A stretch of DNA of 38,412 nt from Verrucomicrobiota bacterium (GCA_003218885.1 QHOV01000141.1:1-38412), one strand, 5' to 3'. Positions 24,739 to 32,588 are shown, numbered from the stretch's first letter. Notes: generated by a model not told the origin, from the letters alone. Translations and numbers: made by a program.

Positions 24739-25443
24739 ATGTTTGTGAAATTCTGGATCGGCACCTCGGGTTTTCAATATGCGGAGTGGAAAGGAAATTT
24801 TTATCCCGAAGATTTGCAGGCTGCGCAGATGCTGCCGTTTTACGCCGAACGATTTTCCACGACGGAAATCAATTACACTTTTCACCGGATCCCGGCGCCA
24901 AAAACGATCGAGAATTGGAAAGCACTAACGCCCGAAAATTTTCGGTTCGCACTGAAAGCACCGCAGAAAATCACGCACTGGTCGAAACTCCGCGATTGCG
25001 CGGACACGCTCGAATACTTTTTGAAGGTTGCAGGCGGGCTCGGCGAGCGACTCGGCCCGGTTTTGTTTCAATTGCCGCCGACTTTCAAAAAAGATGCGGC
25101 TGTGTTGAATTCATTTCTTCGCGAACTGCCGGACATGCGCGCCGCGTTCGAGTTTCGCCACGAATCATGGTTCGACGACGAAATTTTCGATCTGCTCAGG
25201 TCGCGCAACATCGCCTTGTGCATCGCCGACACCGACGCGGTGAGGACGCCGAAGAAAATCACCGCCGATTACGGTTATCTCCGATTACGCCGCGAAGACT
25301 ACACCAACAACGATATTGACCGCTGGGCCGATTTCGTCCGCGAACAAGAAGCAATGTGGAAAGATGCGTTCATTTATTTCAAACACGAGGAGAGCGGGAT
25401 CGGTCCCAAGCTCGCCAAGCAAATGGCGGAATTGCTTGGGTAA
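24739..25443 (+). CDS. DUF72-domain protein
   Basis: A 234-residue DUF72 protein. It has the family start WIGTSGFQYAEWKGNFYPED, then FSTTEINYTFHRIP, LKAPQKITH, GPVLFQLPPTF, FEFRHESWFDD and a DTDAVRTPKKITADYGYLRL segment near the end. The fold is a TIM barrel that resembles nuclease-type barrels, but the biochemical role of DUF72 is not established. The ATG at 24739 or GTG at 24745 is the start; the track start lies inside the repeat. It is convergent with the small membrane protein 10 bp downstream. Confidence 0.92.
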   Translation: MFVKFWIGTSGFQYAEWKGNFYPEDLQAAQMLPFYAERFSTTEINYTFHRIPAPKTIENWKALTPENFRFALKAPQKITHWSKLRDCADTLEYFLKVAGGLGERLGPVLFQLPPTFKKDAAVLNSFLRELPDMRAAFEFRHESWFDDEIFDLLRSRNIALCIADTDAVRTPKKITADYGYLRLRREDYTNNDIDRWADFVREQEAMWKDAFIYFKHEESGIGPKLAKQMAELLG

Positions 25444-25453
25444 TGCTCGAAGG

Positions 25454-25597
25454 CTAGCGCCCGATCAGGATAAAAATTCCTGCCAGCAGCGCCAACACGC
25501 CAGTGATGATGCCGATCCCGAGTCCGGTGAGAGTGAGGATTCCCACCGCAATAAGATAAATCGCCAGCAGAAGCATTCCGATGTTTTTCGTAATCAT
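25454..25597 (-). CDS. 47-residue two-helix membrane protein
   Basis: This gene is too short for the ORF track. The minus strand from ATG 25597 gives MITKNIGMLLLAIYLIAVGI, a glycine-rich TGLGIG turn, and ITGVLALLAGIFILIGR before TAG. The pattern of two tight hydrophobic helices with a final GR is like a known group of tiny bacterial membrane proteins with no assigned role. The third-position pattern and lack of stops support coding. No clear ribosome binding site is seen. It ends 10 bp from the convergent DUF72 gene. Confidence 0.72.
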   Translation of the reverse strand: MITKNIGMLLLAIYLIAVGILTLTGLGIGIITGVLALLAGIFILIGR

Positions 25598-25718
25598 GCC
25601 GCGAGTATCGGCAATTCCGCATCGGTTTGACAATCCTGAACATCCTCGGTCAGGCGAGATTCCCGGCGGCGGCGCTTTGGATGGCGAAGATCGGTCCTCT
25701 CAATGTGATGAGGACTTG

Positions 25719-26012
25719 CTATCTGCCGGCCACGCGAACTACGACGGCGGAAATGTCTTTCGCATCGACGAATGCGTCGAAATATTCGGCGCCCGTCAGA
25801 TTCGAAAGGTGGACGATATTGTCGGTAACTTGCGCGACTTTGCCTCCGAGTTTTTCTCCAGATCGCAGGTGTAGCTCCACACCCTTGCCGACGGCGCCCT
25901 GAAGGATGCCGAGGACGGTCGCATTGGGTTGCAGGCTGACTTTGTCTTGAGCGAGCAAACTGGAACAGGTCATCGCCGCAATGATGAATCCAAGAAGAGA
26001 ATAACGTTTCAT
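25719..26012 (-). CDS. Small exported protein with Sm-like fold, unknown function
   Basis: A 97-residue protein. A signal peptide (MKRYSLLGFIIAAMTCSSLLA) precedes a compact beta-rich domain: VELHLRSGEKLGGKVAQVTD, NIVHLSNLTGAEYFDAFVDA and KDISAVVVRV. The pattern of strands with LRSGEKLGGKV resembles an Sm-like barrel. It could bind a ligand or a nucleic acid in the periplasm, but I have no name for it. It is divergent from the YggS gene with the 26072 repeat between. Confidence 0.75.
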   Translation of the reverse strand: MKRYSLLGFIIAAMTCSSLLAQDKVSLQPNATVLGILQGAVGKGVELHLRSGEKLGGKVAQVTDNIVHLSNLTGAEYFDAFVDAKDISAVVVRVAGR

Positions 26013-26071
26013 GATCAGTGTTCTGCATGATCGCCGCGCGATTTGCGAGCAGATAATCCTGATTTTGAATT

Positions 26072-26097
26072 GGCAGGCGGAGCGCCTGCCCTACAAT
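26072..26097. repeat. Inverted second copy of the TTGTAGGGCA repeat
   Basis: The reverse complement equals 24642-24667 over 26 nt with no mismatch, including GGCAGGCG and CGCCTGCC arms around a 3-nt loop. It lacks the second half (CTCGGCAGCCGAG and the closing arm) of the first copy. It ends directly at the possible TTG start of the YggS gene. Confidence 0.85.
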
Positions 26098-26102
26098 TGT
26101 GT

Positions 26103-26801
26103 GTGAGCTCGATTGCGGAAAACCTCGAACGCGTGCGCAAACGGATCGCGCACGCTGCAGCGAAAGCTGGCCGCACTATCGATGAAATCGAGTTAGTCGC
26201 GATCACGAAGACGCATCCGGCCGAGAAAGTGCGCGAGGCGATTGAGGCTGGGCAGACGTTGTTTGGCGAAAGTCGCGTACAGGAAGCACGCGCGAAAATT
26301 CCGGAACTGCCGTCGAACGCGCGTTGGCATTTCGTCGGGCATCTTCAGAAAAACAAAATCCGCCACGCGCTTCCGCTGTTCGAACTTTTTCACAGTATTG
26401 ATTCGCTTGCATTGGCACAAGAGATGAACCGGATCGCAGCGGATGAAGGAATGCATCCGCGAGTTTTGCTCGAGGTCAATGTGGCGGGTGAGGGGAGTAA
26501 ATTCGGGTTCTCGCCCGATAAGTTGCGCAAACAAATGGAAGAGTTGCTCGCGCTGCAACGATTGTCGATTTTGGGGCTTATGACTATCCCGCCGCTGGCC
26601 GATGAGGCAGAAGCGTCACGAAAATACTTTGTCCAGCTACGCGAGCTGCGTGAGCGCCTTCAAACGGAATTTCATGTCGATCTCCCCCAGCTTTCGATGG
26701 GTATGACGCAGGACTTTCCGATTGCGGTTGAGGAAGGTGCGACGCTGGTGCGCGTCGGCACGGCGATCTTTGGCGAGCGGACGCGCCCAAAACGTGAATG
26801 A
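26103..26801 (+). CDS. YggS-family PLP homeostasis protein
   Basis: A 232-residue protein of the YggS/PROSC family. It has the family start SSIAENLERVRKRIAHAAAK, the PLP-lysine strand LVAITKTHP, FGESRVQEARAKI, WHFVGHLQKNKIR, VLLEVNVAGEGSKFGFSP, LGLMTIPP, LSMGMTQDFPIAVEEGATLV and VRVGTAIFGER. The PLP lysine is in AITKTH. These proteins bind PLP on an alanine-racemase-like barrel and keep free vitamin B6 low. GTG at 26103 is the best start; the listed ATG lies before the repeat and reads through it. The gene is 6 bp before the DUF971 gene, same direction. Confidence 0.94.
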   Translation: MSSIAENLERVRKRIAHAAAKAGRTIDEIELVAITKTHPAEKVREAIEAGQTLFGESRVQEARAKIPELPSNARWHFVGHLQKNKIRHALPLFELFHSIDSLALAQEMNRIAADEGMHPRVLLEVNVAGEGSKFGFSPDKLRKQMEELLALQRLSILGLMTIPPLADEAEASRKYFVQLRELRERLQTEFHVDLPQLSMGMTQDFPIAVEEGATLVRVGTAIFGERTRPKRE

Positions 26802-26807
26802 GACATC

Positions 26808-27116
26808 GTGCGTTTGGAGCCTACCAATATTCAACAAATCGGAGACGAGCTTGCGATCGCTTGGAACGATGGCACCGAATCGTTTTTCAAACTTGAAATG
26901 TTGCGTCGCGCCTGTCCTTGCGCGGCGTGCGGTGGCGAACCGGATGTGCTGGGCAACGTTTCGGGGCCAGACGTCACTTACACCGACCAAAGCTTTCAGC
27001 TTGTCGGCTTCGATTTGGTTGGCGGCTATGCCTTGCAGCCGCGTTGGGAGGATGGACATCGCTCGGGCATTTATAGCTTTACTTACCTCCGGCGCTTGGC
27101 GCAGGCTGCTGACTGA
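26808..27116 (+). CDS. DUF971-domain protein
   Basis: A 102-residue DUF971 protein. It shows IQQIGDELAIAWNDGTESFF, LEMLRRACPCAACGGEPDVL and FDLVGGYALQPRWEDGHRSG, then IYSFTYLRRL. The CPCAAC stretch is typical of the family, which is linked to Fe-S cluster and 2-oxoglutarate hydroxylase proteins but not characterised. The start is GTG. It is 6 bp downstream of the YggS gene and likely co-transcribed. Confidence 0.92.
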   Translation: MRLEPTNIQQIGDELAIAWNDGTESFFKLEMLRRACPCAACGGEPDVLGNVSGPDVTYTDQSFQLVGFDLVGGYALQPRWEDGHRSGIYSFTYLRRLAQAAD

Positions 27117-27145
27117 AAGACGGGCGATAAGCTTGGAATTGATCC

Positions 27146-27310
27146 ATGAGTTTGCTGACGAAAATCACGATCGTTTTGCTCTGCTTTTCGTTGTGTGGAG
27201 CGGGCACTTTCATTGCTTCGAGCGCGCGCCAAGAAGATCAGCCGCAAAAAGCGAACGTCATTCCGGTGAAAAATCGTGGATTCATCGGGCGCGTATGGAT
27301 TGTGACCTGA
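27146..27310 (+). CDS. 54-residue exported peptide, unknown
   Basis: This gene is missed by the ORF track because of its length. From ATG 27146 it reads MSLLTKITIVLLCFSLCGAG, then TFIASSARQEDQPQKANVIP and VKNRGFIGRVWIVT. It looks like a signal peptide (hydrophobic core to about residue 26, possibly lipoprotein-like LCGAG) with a short mature part. The DUF971 stop is 29 bp upstream, same strand. A weak GGAA precedes the ATG. No family is recognised. Confidence 0.6.
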   Translation: MSLLTKITIVLLCFSLCGAGTFIASSARQEDQPQKANVIPVKNRGFIGRVWIVT

Positions 27311-27322
27311 ATCGAGATCGAA

Positions 27323-27377
27323 GGTAGGGCGTTCACCCGAACCGCCCGCCGGGCGATTGAGGTCAATCGCCCCTACC
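27323..27377. repeat. Cruciform repeat forming the manA 3' end
   Basis: Arms GGTAGGG and CCCTACC enclose GGGCGATTGA-GG-TCAATCGCCC, a perfect 10-bp hairpin, and a GC-rich middle. On the minus strand the repeat begins within the last codons of the manA frame and supplies its GGTAGGGGCGATTGA end including the stop. It resembles the TAGGG-type elements at 19544 and 24643. Confidence 0.7.
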
Positions 27378-28325
27378 AGGAATTGTCACGCGCAGAAAGG
27401 ATGTCCTTGCCTCGAGTGGTTTCAGTTGGCGATCCTGCAACTGAGCTGGGATCAGAAAAAATTCTCCTGCGCCGAGATCACCATCGCCGCAGCGAAGCTT
27501 TCCACTCAGACAGCAAACGATTGCAAATTGCCCAAGCGGCGCGATCTCGCGCGGCTGAGCAAGATTCCACTTTTGGATTTCAAACAGTTGGTGCCTGAGG
27601 AGTAATTCGCCTTTCGGTTCGATCAATTTCGGTGCCACATCGTCGAAGTCGATGCATTGAAGTGCTTGCGCGACATGCAACTCTCTCGGCTTGGCGGTCG
27701 CGGGAACGACACGATTCCAATCAAACACGCGATACGTGGTGTCGCTATTCTGCTGGATTTCGATCAGCAAATTGCCGGCCCCCACAGCGTGTAACCGTCC
27801 TGCCGGAAGGAACACGGAATCTCCCGGCTTGACGACAAGTTTATGAACGTGATGAGCCGCTGTTCCCTCCCGTAACGCCTTTTCGAACTGATCGCGTGTG
27901 ATCGGCTCACGAAATCCCAGAAAAAGCTCGGCACCCGAATCGGCAGCGGCCACGTACCAGAATTCAGTTTTTGGCTCGCCTCCTAAAATGCTGGCGACTT
28001 TTTCCGGCGGATGCACTTGCAACGAAAGCTTTTCGCGCGCATCCAGAAGTTTGATCAGCAGCGGGAAACGAGGGGCTTCTGCCACGTTGCCGAAAATTGA
28101 TTGTCGATCTTGAGTCCAAAGGTCATGCAGCGTTTTGCCCTTCAGCGGTCCGTTGGCGACAATGCTTTGAGCTTCCGGACGGTCAACGATTTCCCATGAT
28201 TCGCCGATTTTAACGTTCGGCGGCAATTTCTTGCCGAATTCAGTTTCGATCCGGCGCGCGCCCCAGATTCGCTCCATGAAAATCGGTCGAAAGGTGAGGG
28301 GAGTTGTGAGATCGAGGTCAGACAT
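27363..28325 (-). CDS. manA: Class I mannose-6-phosphate isomerase
   Basis: A 320-residue type I phosphomannose isomerase. The start FRPIFMERIWGARRIETEFG, the metal site with SLQVHPP and KTEFWYV, and GRLHAVGAGNLLIEIQQNSD followed by TTYRVFDWNR are diagnostic; the Gln/His of QVHP, Glu of KTEFW and His of GRLHA bind zinc. It interconverts fructose-6-phosphate and mannose-6-phosphate for polysaccharide synthesis. The ATG at 28325 is right; the longer track ORF passes through intergenic repeat text. The short form is typical of Bacteroidota, Firmicutes and Verrucomicrobiota. Its last codons lie in a repeat (27323-27377). It could supply sugars to the surface polysaccharide acylated by the SGNH/MBOAT pair. 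Confidence 0.93.
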   Translation of the reverse strand: MSDLDLTTPLTFRPIFMERIWGARRIETEFGKKLPPNVKIGESWEIVDRPEAQSIVANGPLKGKTLHDLWTQDRQSIFGNVAEAPRFPLLIKLLDAREKLSLQVHPPEKVASILGGEPKTEFWYVAAADSGAELFLGFREPITRDQFEKALREGTAAHHVHKLVVKPGDSVFLPAGRLHAVGAGNLLIEIQQNSDTTYRVFDWNRVVPATAKPRELHVAQALQCIDFDDVAPKLIEPKGELLLRHQLFEIQKWNLAQPREIAPLGQFAIVCCLSGKLRCGDGDLGAGEFFLIPAQLQDRQLKPLEARTSFLRVTIPGRGD

Positions 28326-28334
28326 GCGCAGCAA

Positions 28335-28436
28335 ACGTTCAACGCTGAGCGTCCAACGCTCAATTGAAAAGGAGATATCTCGCATTTGTTGTCTCCCATT
28401 GGACGTTCGACATTCAATGTTGGATGTTCGGCGTTT
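28335..28436. repeat. Degenerate NIE/LDV-type intergenic repeat
   Basis: The leader between manA and VanZ holds imperfect repeats of a GTTCAACGCT / GTCCAACGCT and GGACGTTCGACATTC / GGATGTTCGGCG type. In translation they give SNIECRTSN and TLSVER on one strand and LDVRHSMLDVRR on the other. Such strings recur in intergenic DNA of Verrucomicrobiota-type genomes and get mis-called as coding; this is from general experience and not checked. Confidence 0.6.
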
Positions 28437-28475
28437 GCTTCCGTTAACCCCTGATCTCCGGCCCATGACCCGCGA

Positions 28476-28961
28476 ATGAAATCATTCCTCAAATATTGGC
28501 TGCCATTACTGATTTGGCTCGGTGTGATTTTTCTCGGCTCGACCAGTCTCATGTCCGCCGAGCACACATCACGATTGATTGTTCCGATGTTGCTCTGGTT
28601 GAAGCCAGGCCTGTCGCCGAAAACAATCTGGATCATCCTCGTCATTATGCGCAAATGTGCGCATGTGAGCGAATACGCGATTCTGGCCCTTCTCTTGTGG
28701 CGTGCACTTCGCAGCGGTCCAACTCTGCGCACGAAATTGCCGACGTTGTTTAGCGCAGTCCTGCTAGCTTGCGCAGTTTTTGCCGCGAGCGACGAATTTC
28801 ATCAATCATTCGTTAAGTCGCGTACTCCCTCAGTTGGCGACGTCCTGTTGGATGTTGTGGGAGCACTTTTCGGACTGTTGATCTGCGCGAGTTTCGCACG
28901 CCGCTATCCTAAAAAGGCCAGAAGCACCATCCAGGGCCAGTTTGTTGATACGCGGTTATGA
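28476..28961 (+). CDS. VanZ-family membrane protein
   Basis: A 161-residue protein with about four membrane helices and the VanZ-like core: MRKCAHVSEYAILALLLWRA, then DEFHQSFVKSRTPSVGDVLL and DVVGALFGLLI. The HxxEY and DExHQ motifs are family hallmarks. VanZ itself gives low-level teicoplanin resistance; most homologues are of unknown envelope role. It lies divergent from manA and 60 bp before the SGNH gene, same strand. Confidence 0.9.
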   Translation: MKSFLKYWLPLLIWLGVIFLGSTSLMSAEHTSRLIVPMLLWLKPGLSPKTIWIILVIMRKCAHVSEYAILALLLWRALRSGPTLRTKLPTLFSAVLLACAVFAASDEFHQSFVKSRTPSVGDVLLDVVGALFGLLICASFARRYPKKARSTIQGQFVDTRL

Positions 28962-29021
28962 CTTCGGAGATCGCGACCGCCCGTTGTTGCGACAGTTTAA
29001 AACTGAATGAATTGATCACCT

Positions 29022-30746
29022 GTGAATGCTGTATCGCAGTTGAAAGGCGAAGTGTATAAGCGTTCTGAGGTTGAACCGCGCAACTCGTGGGCGCTCGCGA
29101 AAACTCGCTCAGCCCTGGCTGCTGTTGTGGTGTGTTTCGCCGCCTGTTTAGGCGCGGTGGGAGCCGGCACGGCTGCAGGGCAGAGTTCAGGTGTGCCTGC
29201 CATCACAGCAAAGCCGCAGCACGTGACCGTCATCGATGGGCGCGACACCACGGAGATCCATTGGGACACAGGGAACGGATCGATGGGTTTTGTCTTCGTA
29301 ACAGGGCCTGAACGAAAACCGGTTCTCTTTGCTACGGGCGCAAAAGGAACCCAAAAGGTTCCGTGGATTCGGTCCGGTAAATATGTATTCGAGCTCTATA
29401 GCGACCAGGACAGGCGGACGTTGCTCGCCAGCGTAGTTGTTTTTGCAAGCGCGGAAACCGAAGCCGCTTCACAAGGCATGTTATGGCGAAGCAGAGCCCG
29501 CTGGCTGCTAGTCCTGGTGCTTTTTGTAATCGTATATTTCGCAGTTTATCTCAGCTCGACAGGGACCCTGCGCACGACGTTTCCAACCGAGCCAACAACG
29601 TCGCCTCGCCCGCTACATGTCAGACGAAACCTTCTGCTGGGAATAGCCGCGTTCATTTGTCTCGACGGCATCATCTTTCATAGCGGCTTGTACGTCTCGA
29701 TCCTAGCCCCAGATTCCTATGCGGGGCGATTAGCGGTAATTACACGGGCCGAAAAGCAGCGGGTCCCTTCGGGTCTCAAAGAAGTGCTGGTTCTGGGAGA
29801 TTCGAGAATGGCGGAGGGGTTTTCTACCACGGTGGCTGATGAGCTTGGTTCGGCCGCCGGGTTCAAGTTTGTAAATCTCACCGAACCAGCCTCAACTGTT
29901 AACAGTTGGTACTACATGCTTCGAGAAGTCGATCCGGCAGCGCGACGCTACTCGGCAATCGTGGTTCCTTACGGCATTGGCTATGAGCCAAGTACCGCCG
30001 ATCCTCTAAGAATTTCAATGGCGGCTCCGCTCCTCCGTTATGGAGACTGTTTCAATTTTGCCTCGGCTTTTCAGCGATGGTCTGGTCGGTTCAGAGCATT
30101 TACCGCGTGCATCCTGCGAGGTTCAGCATACCAAAGCGATGTTACTGATCTGCTTGAACATCCAATTGTGCGTATAAGAAGCGTTCAACGAGAGGCTGAG
30201 AGACTGCACTCCCGCGCCGTCTATAAAGGCCGGGACTACGATCTTGTGGGCACCTCTTATGATCCCACGACAGGACAGGTAACTTTCGCACCGAAGTTAA
30301 CTGAAGCTCAGAGAGCGGCTGTTCGGAAGAGCTTGATACAGCCGTCTCAATCGGACATGGAATACTCCCTTAAACTACAACGCGATTGGATTCCACGAAT
30401 CCTGAATCGTTATTCGAAGAGTTCCACCGCAATTGTGCTTACGCCTGTTCCTCGCGGTCCGTTTGTCGATCTTCCTGTATTTTCCATGGCGTACCATTCT
30501 GTTCTTCCGAGCGTCATAACCCAGAGAACGACTTTTTCGGTGCCGGAACAAACGTTCGAGTTTCTTGAGAAACCCGAATATTACTTTGACGCATTTCACC
30601 TCAACGCGAAAGGCCGGCAAAGATTCACAGAAACACTGGTGTCGGAATTAGTTGGGCGCCTTCGATCAGCTGATTCCAAACCACACTTCAACTCCGGGTT
30701 TCAACTAGCTGCGGACCGACCGCTCGAAAGCAATGAGGCAAACTAG
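29022..30746 (+). CDS. Membrane-anchored SGNH/GDSL-like acyl-transfer protein
   Basis: A 574-residue protein. It has a membrane helix at about 29-50, a beta-rich domain (about 60-142), then helices at about 160-178 and 203-224 and a C-terminal SGNH-like domain. Block I is VLVLGDSRMAEGF with Ser261 as nucleophile, and the C-terminal catalytic dyad is in YYFDAFHLNAKG (Asp-x-x-His). The N-terminal Ig-like domain (IDGRDTTEIHWDTGNGSMGF and GKYVFELYSDQDRRTL) may bind glycan. Paired with the MBOAT gene 19 bp downstream, it most likely moves acyl (acetyl) groups onto a surface polysaccharide, as AlgX/AlgJ or DltD-type partners do. The start is GTG. The central SGNH part is divergent, so the assignment rests on motifs and context. 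Confidence 0.78.
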   Translation: MNAVSQLKGEVYKRSEVEPRNSWALAKTRSALAAVVVCFAACLGAVGAGTAAGQSSGVPAITAKPQHVTVIDGRDTTEIHWDTGNGSMGFVFVTGPERKPVLFATGAKGTQKVPWIRSGKYVFELYSDQDRRTLLASVVVFASAETEAASQGMLWRSRARWLLVLVLFVIVYFAVYLSSTGTLRTTFPTEPTTSPRPLHVRRNLLLGIAAFICLDGIIFHSGLYVSILAPDSYAGRLAVITRAEKQRVPSGLKEVLVLGDSRMAEGFSTTVADELGSAAGFKFVNLTEPASTVNSWYYMLREVDPAARRYSAIVVPYGIGYEPSTADPLRISMAAPLLRYGDCFNFASAFQRWSGRFRAFTACILRGSAYQSDVTDLLEHPIVRIRSVQREAERLHSRAVYKGRDYDLVGTSYDPTTGQVTFAPKLTEAQRAAVRKSLIQPSQSDMEYSLKLQRDWIPRILNRYSKSSTAIVLTPVPRGPFVDLPVFSMAYHSVLPSVITQRTTFSVPEQTFEFLEKPEYYFDAFHLNAKGRQRFTETLVSELVGRLRSADSKPHFNSGFQLAADRPLESNEAN

Positions 30747-30765
30747 CTTTTGAGCTAACTATTCG

Positions 30766-32175
30766 ATGTTATTTAATAGCTTCCAGTACTGGCTCTTTTT
30801 TTTGATCGTGGCTTTGCTGTTCTACAGCATCCCATTTCGCGCCGGGAAAGTGCTACTCCTTTGTGCAAGCTATGTGTTTTACATGTGGTGGGACCCACGA
30901 TTCATCGTGCTTATCTTGACCTCCACGGTAGTTGACTATTTCCTGGGTATTTGGCTGGAAGTCACAAGCGGACGGCGTAAGAAACTTTTGCTGGCCGTTA
31001 GCCTCGTCGTTAACCTTGGTATTCTAGGTTTCTTTAAGTATTACGACTTCTTTGCCGGTTCTATAGCTGCTTTGCTGCACATCTCGCCTTCGTCGGTTGT
31101 GTTACAAGTTGTTCTCCCTGTTGGGGTCAGCTTCTACACGTTCGCCAGCCTTTCTTACACGTTTGATGTCTATTGGGGAAAAATGAAGGCCGTCAGAAAT
31201 CTGATCGACTACGCGCTGTTCATTGCATTTTTCCCTCATCTTATTGCAGGTCCGATCATTCGCGCACGTCAATTTATTTCCCAAATCCCACGCTGGCGGC
31301 GGCCGGCAGCAATCGTTGTCCAGAGCGGTATCATCCTTGTTCTGTCCGGGCTTTTGAAGAAGATGGTGTTTGCCGATCGCTTTGCCGTCGTCTCCGACGC
31401 GTACTTTAAAGATCCACTGGCACATCCGGGCTGGCTGGCAGCGTGGTCAGGCTGTCTTGCTTTCTTCATGCAGGTGTTCTTCGATTTCTCCGGTTATACC
31501 GACATCGCCCGCGGTTGCGCTAAGCTACTGGGCTTTGAGTTTCCACTTAATTTTGCGCGGCCGTTCTTGTCCAGGAATCCGCCAGACCTGTGGCAAAGAT
31601 GGCATATAACTCTTTCCACATGGGTGCGGGATTATTTGTTTATGCCATTTAGCCTGGGGAGGAAGGGTCGATTCGTGTTATACCGGAACATGCTGGTCGT
31701 AATGATCCTCGTGGGCCTGTGGCACGGAGCGAACTGGACATTTGTAGTCTGGGGTGCATATCACGGTCTTCTGTTAATCGGCTACCGTCTTTTCGATCGA
31801 GCAACAGTGGGCACAGCGATCGACAGAGTGATGAAAAAGCGCTATTTCGTGCCATTCAGCGTTGGATTAATGTTTGCGGCCTTTGTGCTAAGCGCGGCTT
31901 TCTTCCGTCCGAAGACTCTCCAAACCAGCGGGTATGTGTTAAGCGCGCTTTTCGGTTTCCAGCACCTAACCGGCGAATTCCTAATGACGACAGGGACGAT
32001 TGTGCTCCTTTTTACTTCGCTATTTCTGGCAGCCGCGCAGGAACGCAACCAGTTTATTGATCGCCTGGCTCTCCAACCACCGCGTGTTCAAATCCCGGCA
32101 TACGTTCTCGCGTTTCTGGTGCTCGAACTTTTCCCGGCAACCGGTCCCGTGCCCTTTGTTTATTTCCAGTTTTAA
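30766..32175 (+). CDS. MBOAT-family O-acyltransferase (AlgI/DltB-like)
   Basis: A 469-residue polytopic membrane protein with the MBOAT start LFNSFQYWLFFLIVALLFYS, LPVGVSFYTFASLSYTFDVY, AFFPHLIAGPIIRARQFISQ, FFDFSGYTDIARGCAKLLGF, PPDLWQRWHITLSTWVRDYL and GLWHGANWTFVVWG. The His of LWHGANW is the catalytic residue of the family. AlgI and DltB shuttle acyl groups across the membrane for attachment to alginate or teichoic acid; here the partner is the SGNH protein 19 bp upstream. Polymerase or export genes for a polysaccharide are not in the window. It converges on the tRNA-Ile gene 36 bp away. Confidence 0.94.
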   Translation: MLFNSFQYWLFFLIVALLFYSIPFRAGKVLLLCASYVFYMWWDPRFIVLILTSTVVDYFLGIWLEVTSGRRKKLLLAVSLVVNLGILGFFKYYDFFAGSIAALLHISPSSVVLQVVLPVGVSFYTFASLSYTFDVYWGKMKAVRNLIDYALFIAFFPHLIAGPIIRARQFISQIPRWRRPAAIVVQSGIILVLSGLLKKMVFADRFAVVSDAYFKDPLAHPGWLAAWSGCLAFFMQVFFDFSGYTDIARGCAKLLGFEFPLNFARPFLSRNPPDLWQRWHITLSTWVRDYLFMPFSLGRKGRFVLYRNMLVVMILVGLWHGANWTFVVWGAYHGLLLIGYRLFDRATVGTAIDRVMKKRYFVPFSVGLMFAAFVLSAAFFRPKTLQTSGYVLSALFGFQHLTGEFLMTTGTIVLLFTSLFLAAAQERNQFIDRLALQPPRVQIPAYVLAFLVLELFPATGPVPFVYFQF

Positions 32176-32211
32176 GGAGCGGTCCTCGGATTCGAAATGC
32201 GGAAATCAAAG

Positions 32212-32285
32212 TGGGCCTGACTGGGCTCGAACCAGTGACCCTGCGCTTATCAAGCGCATGCTCTAACCAACTGAGCTACAGGCCC
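32212..32285 (-). tRNA. tRNA-Ile (GAT anticodon)
   Basis: The minus strand folds as a full cloverleaf of 74 nt: acceptor GGGCCTG/CAGGCCC, D-arm GCTC/GAGC, anticodon stem TGCGC/GCGCA with loop TTGATAA, and T-arm ACTGG-TTCGAGC-CCAGT (loop with TTCGA). The anticodon is GAT, so isoleucine. CCA is not encoded. Confidence 0.96.
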
Positions 32286-32372
32286 GGGTCGGCGGCAGAG
32301 CCGCCGGTTTTTAGATTTACGATTGTCGATTTTCGAGTTGGAAGGAGTCGCGCGCAAGCGTCGATTTTCAAA

Positions 32373-32400
32373 AATCTGAAATCGGCAATCTGAAATCGGA
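32373..32400. repeat. Two tandem 14-bp units between the tRNA genes
   Basis: AATCTGAAATCGGC is followed at once by AATCTGAAATCGGA. The surrounding 32320-32405 has more AT-rich TCGATTTTC-like words. The spacer between tRNA-Ile and tRNA-Ala carries no gene. Confidence 0.7.
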
Positions 32401-32409
32401 AATTTCAAG

Positions 32410-32482
32410 TGGAGGCAAGGGGATTCGAACCCCTGACTTCCAGCTTGCAAAGCTGGCGCTCTACCAACTGAGCTATGCCCCC
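32410..32482 (-). tRNA. tRNA-Ala (TGC anticodon)
   Basis: A 73-nt cloverleaf on the minus strand: acceptor GGGGGCA/TGCCTCC, D-arm GCTC/GAGC, anticodon stem CCAGC/GCTGG with loop TTTGCAA, T-arm AGGGG-TTCGAAT-CCCCT. Anticodon TGC, so alanine. CCA is not encoded. On its own strand it comes before tRNA-Ile, the reverse of the usual Ile-Ala order. Confidence 0.96.
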
Positions 32483-32527
32483 AGGCAATCGGAGATTGTA
32501 GATTGCAAAATTGCAGATTGCAAAGAT

Positions 32528-32546
32528 CGGCGGTCGTAGACCGCCG
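32528..32546. repeat. Perfect short palindrome
   Basis: CGGCGGTC-GTA-GACCGCCG, 8-bp arms and a 3-nt loop, between tRNA-Ala and the HAF gene. It is the same style as the other small GC palindromes in spacers here. Confidence 0.7.
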
Positions 32547-32588
32547 CTAACAGTCTTCTTTTCCAGAACTGATTTGGCAGAACCCGAA

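Noticed and set aside
24231-25319. 362-aa plus-strand ORF
   Set aside because: It runs antisense to the small exported protein and through the cruciform repeat, then out of frame through DUF72; no family features.
28142-28732. 196-aa minus-strand ORF
   Set aside because: It passes through the LDV/NIE-type repeat and antisense to VanZ and manA in a wrong frame.
32373-32400. CRISPR-like repeat
   Set aside because: Only two 14-bp units without spacers; a tandem repeat.
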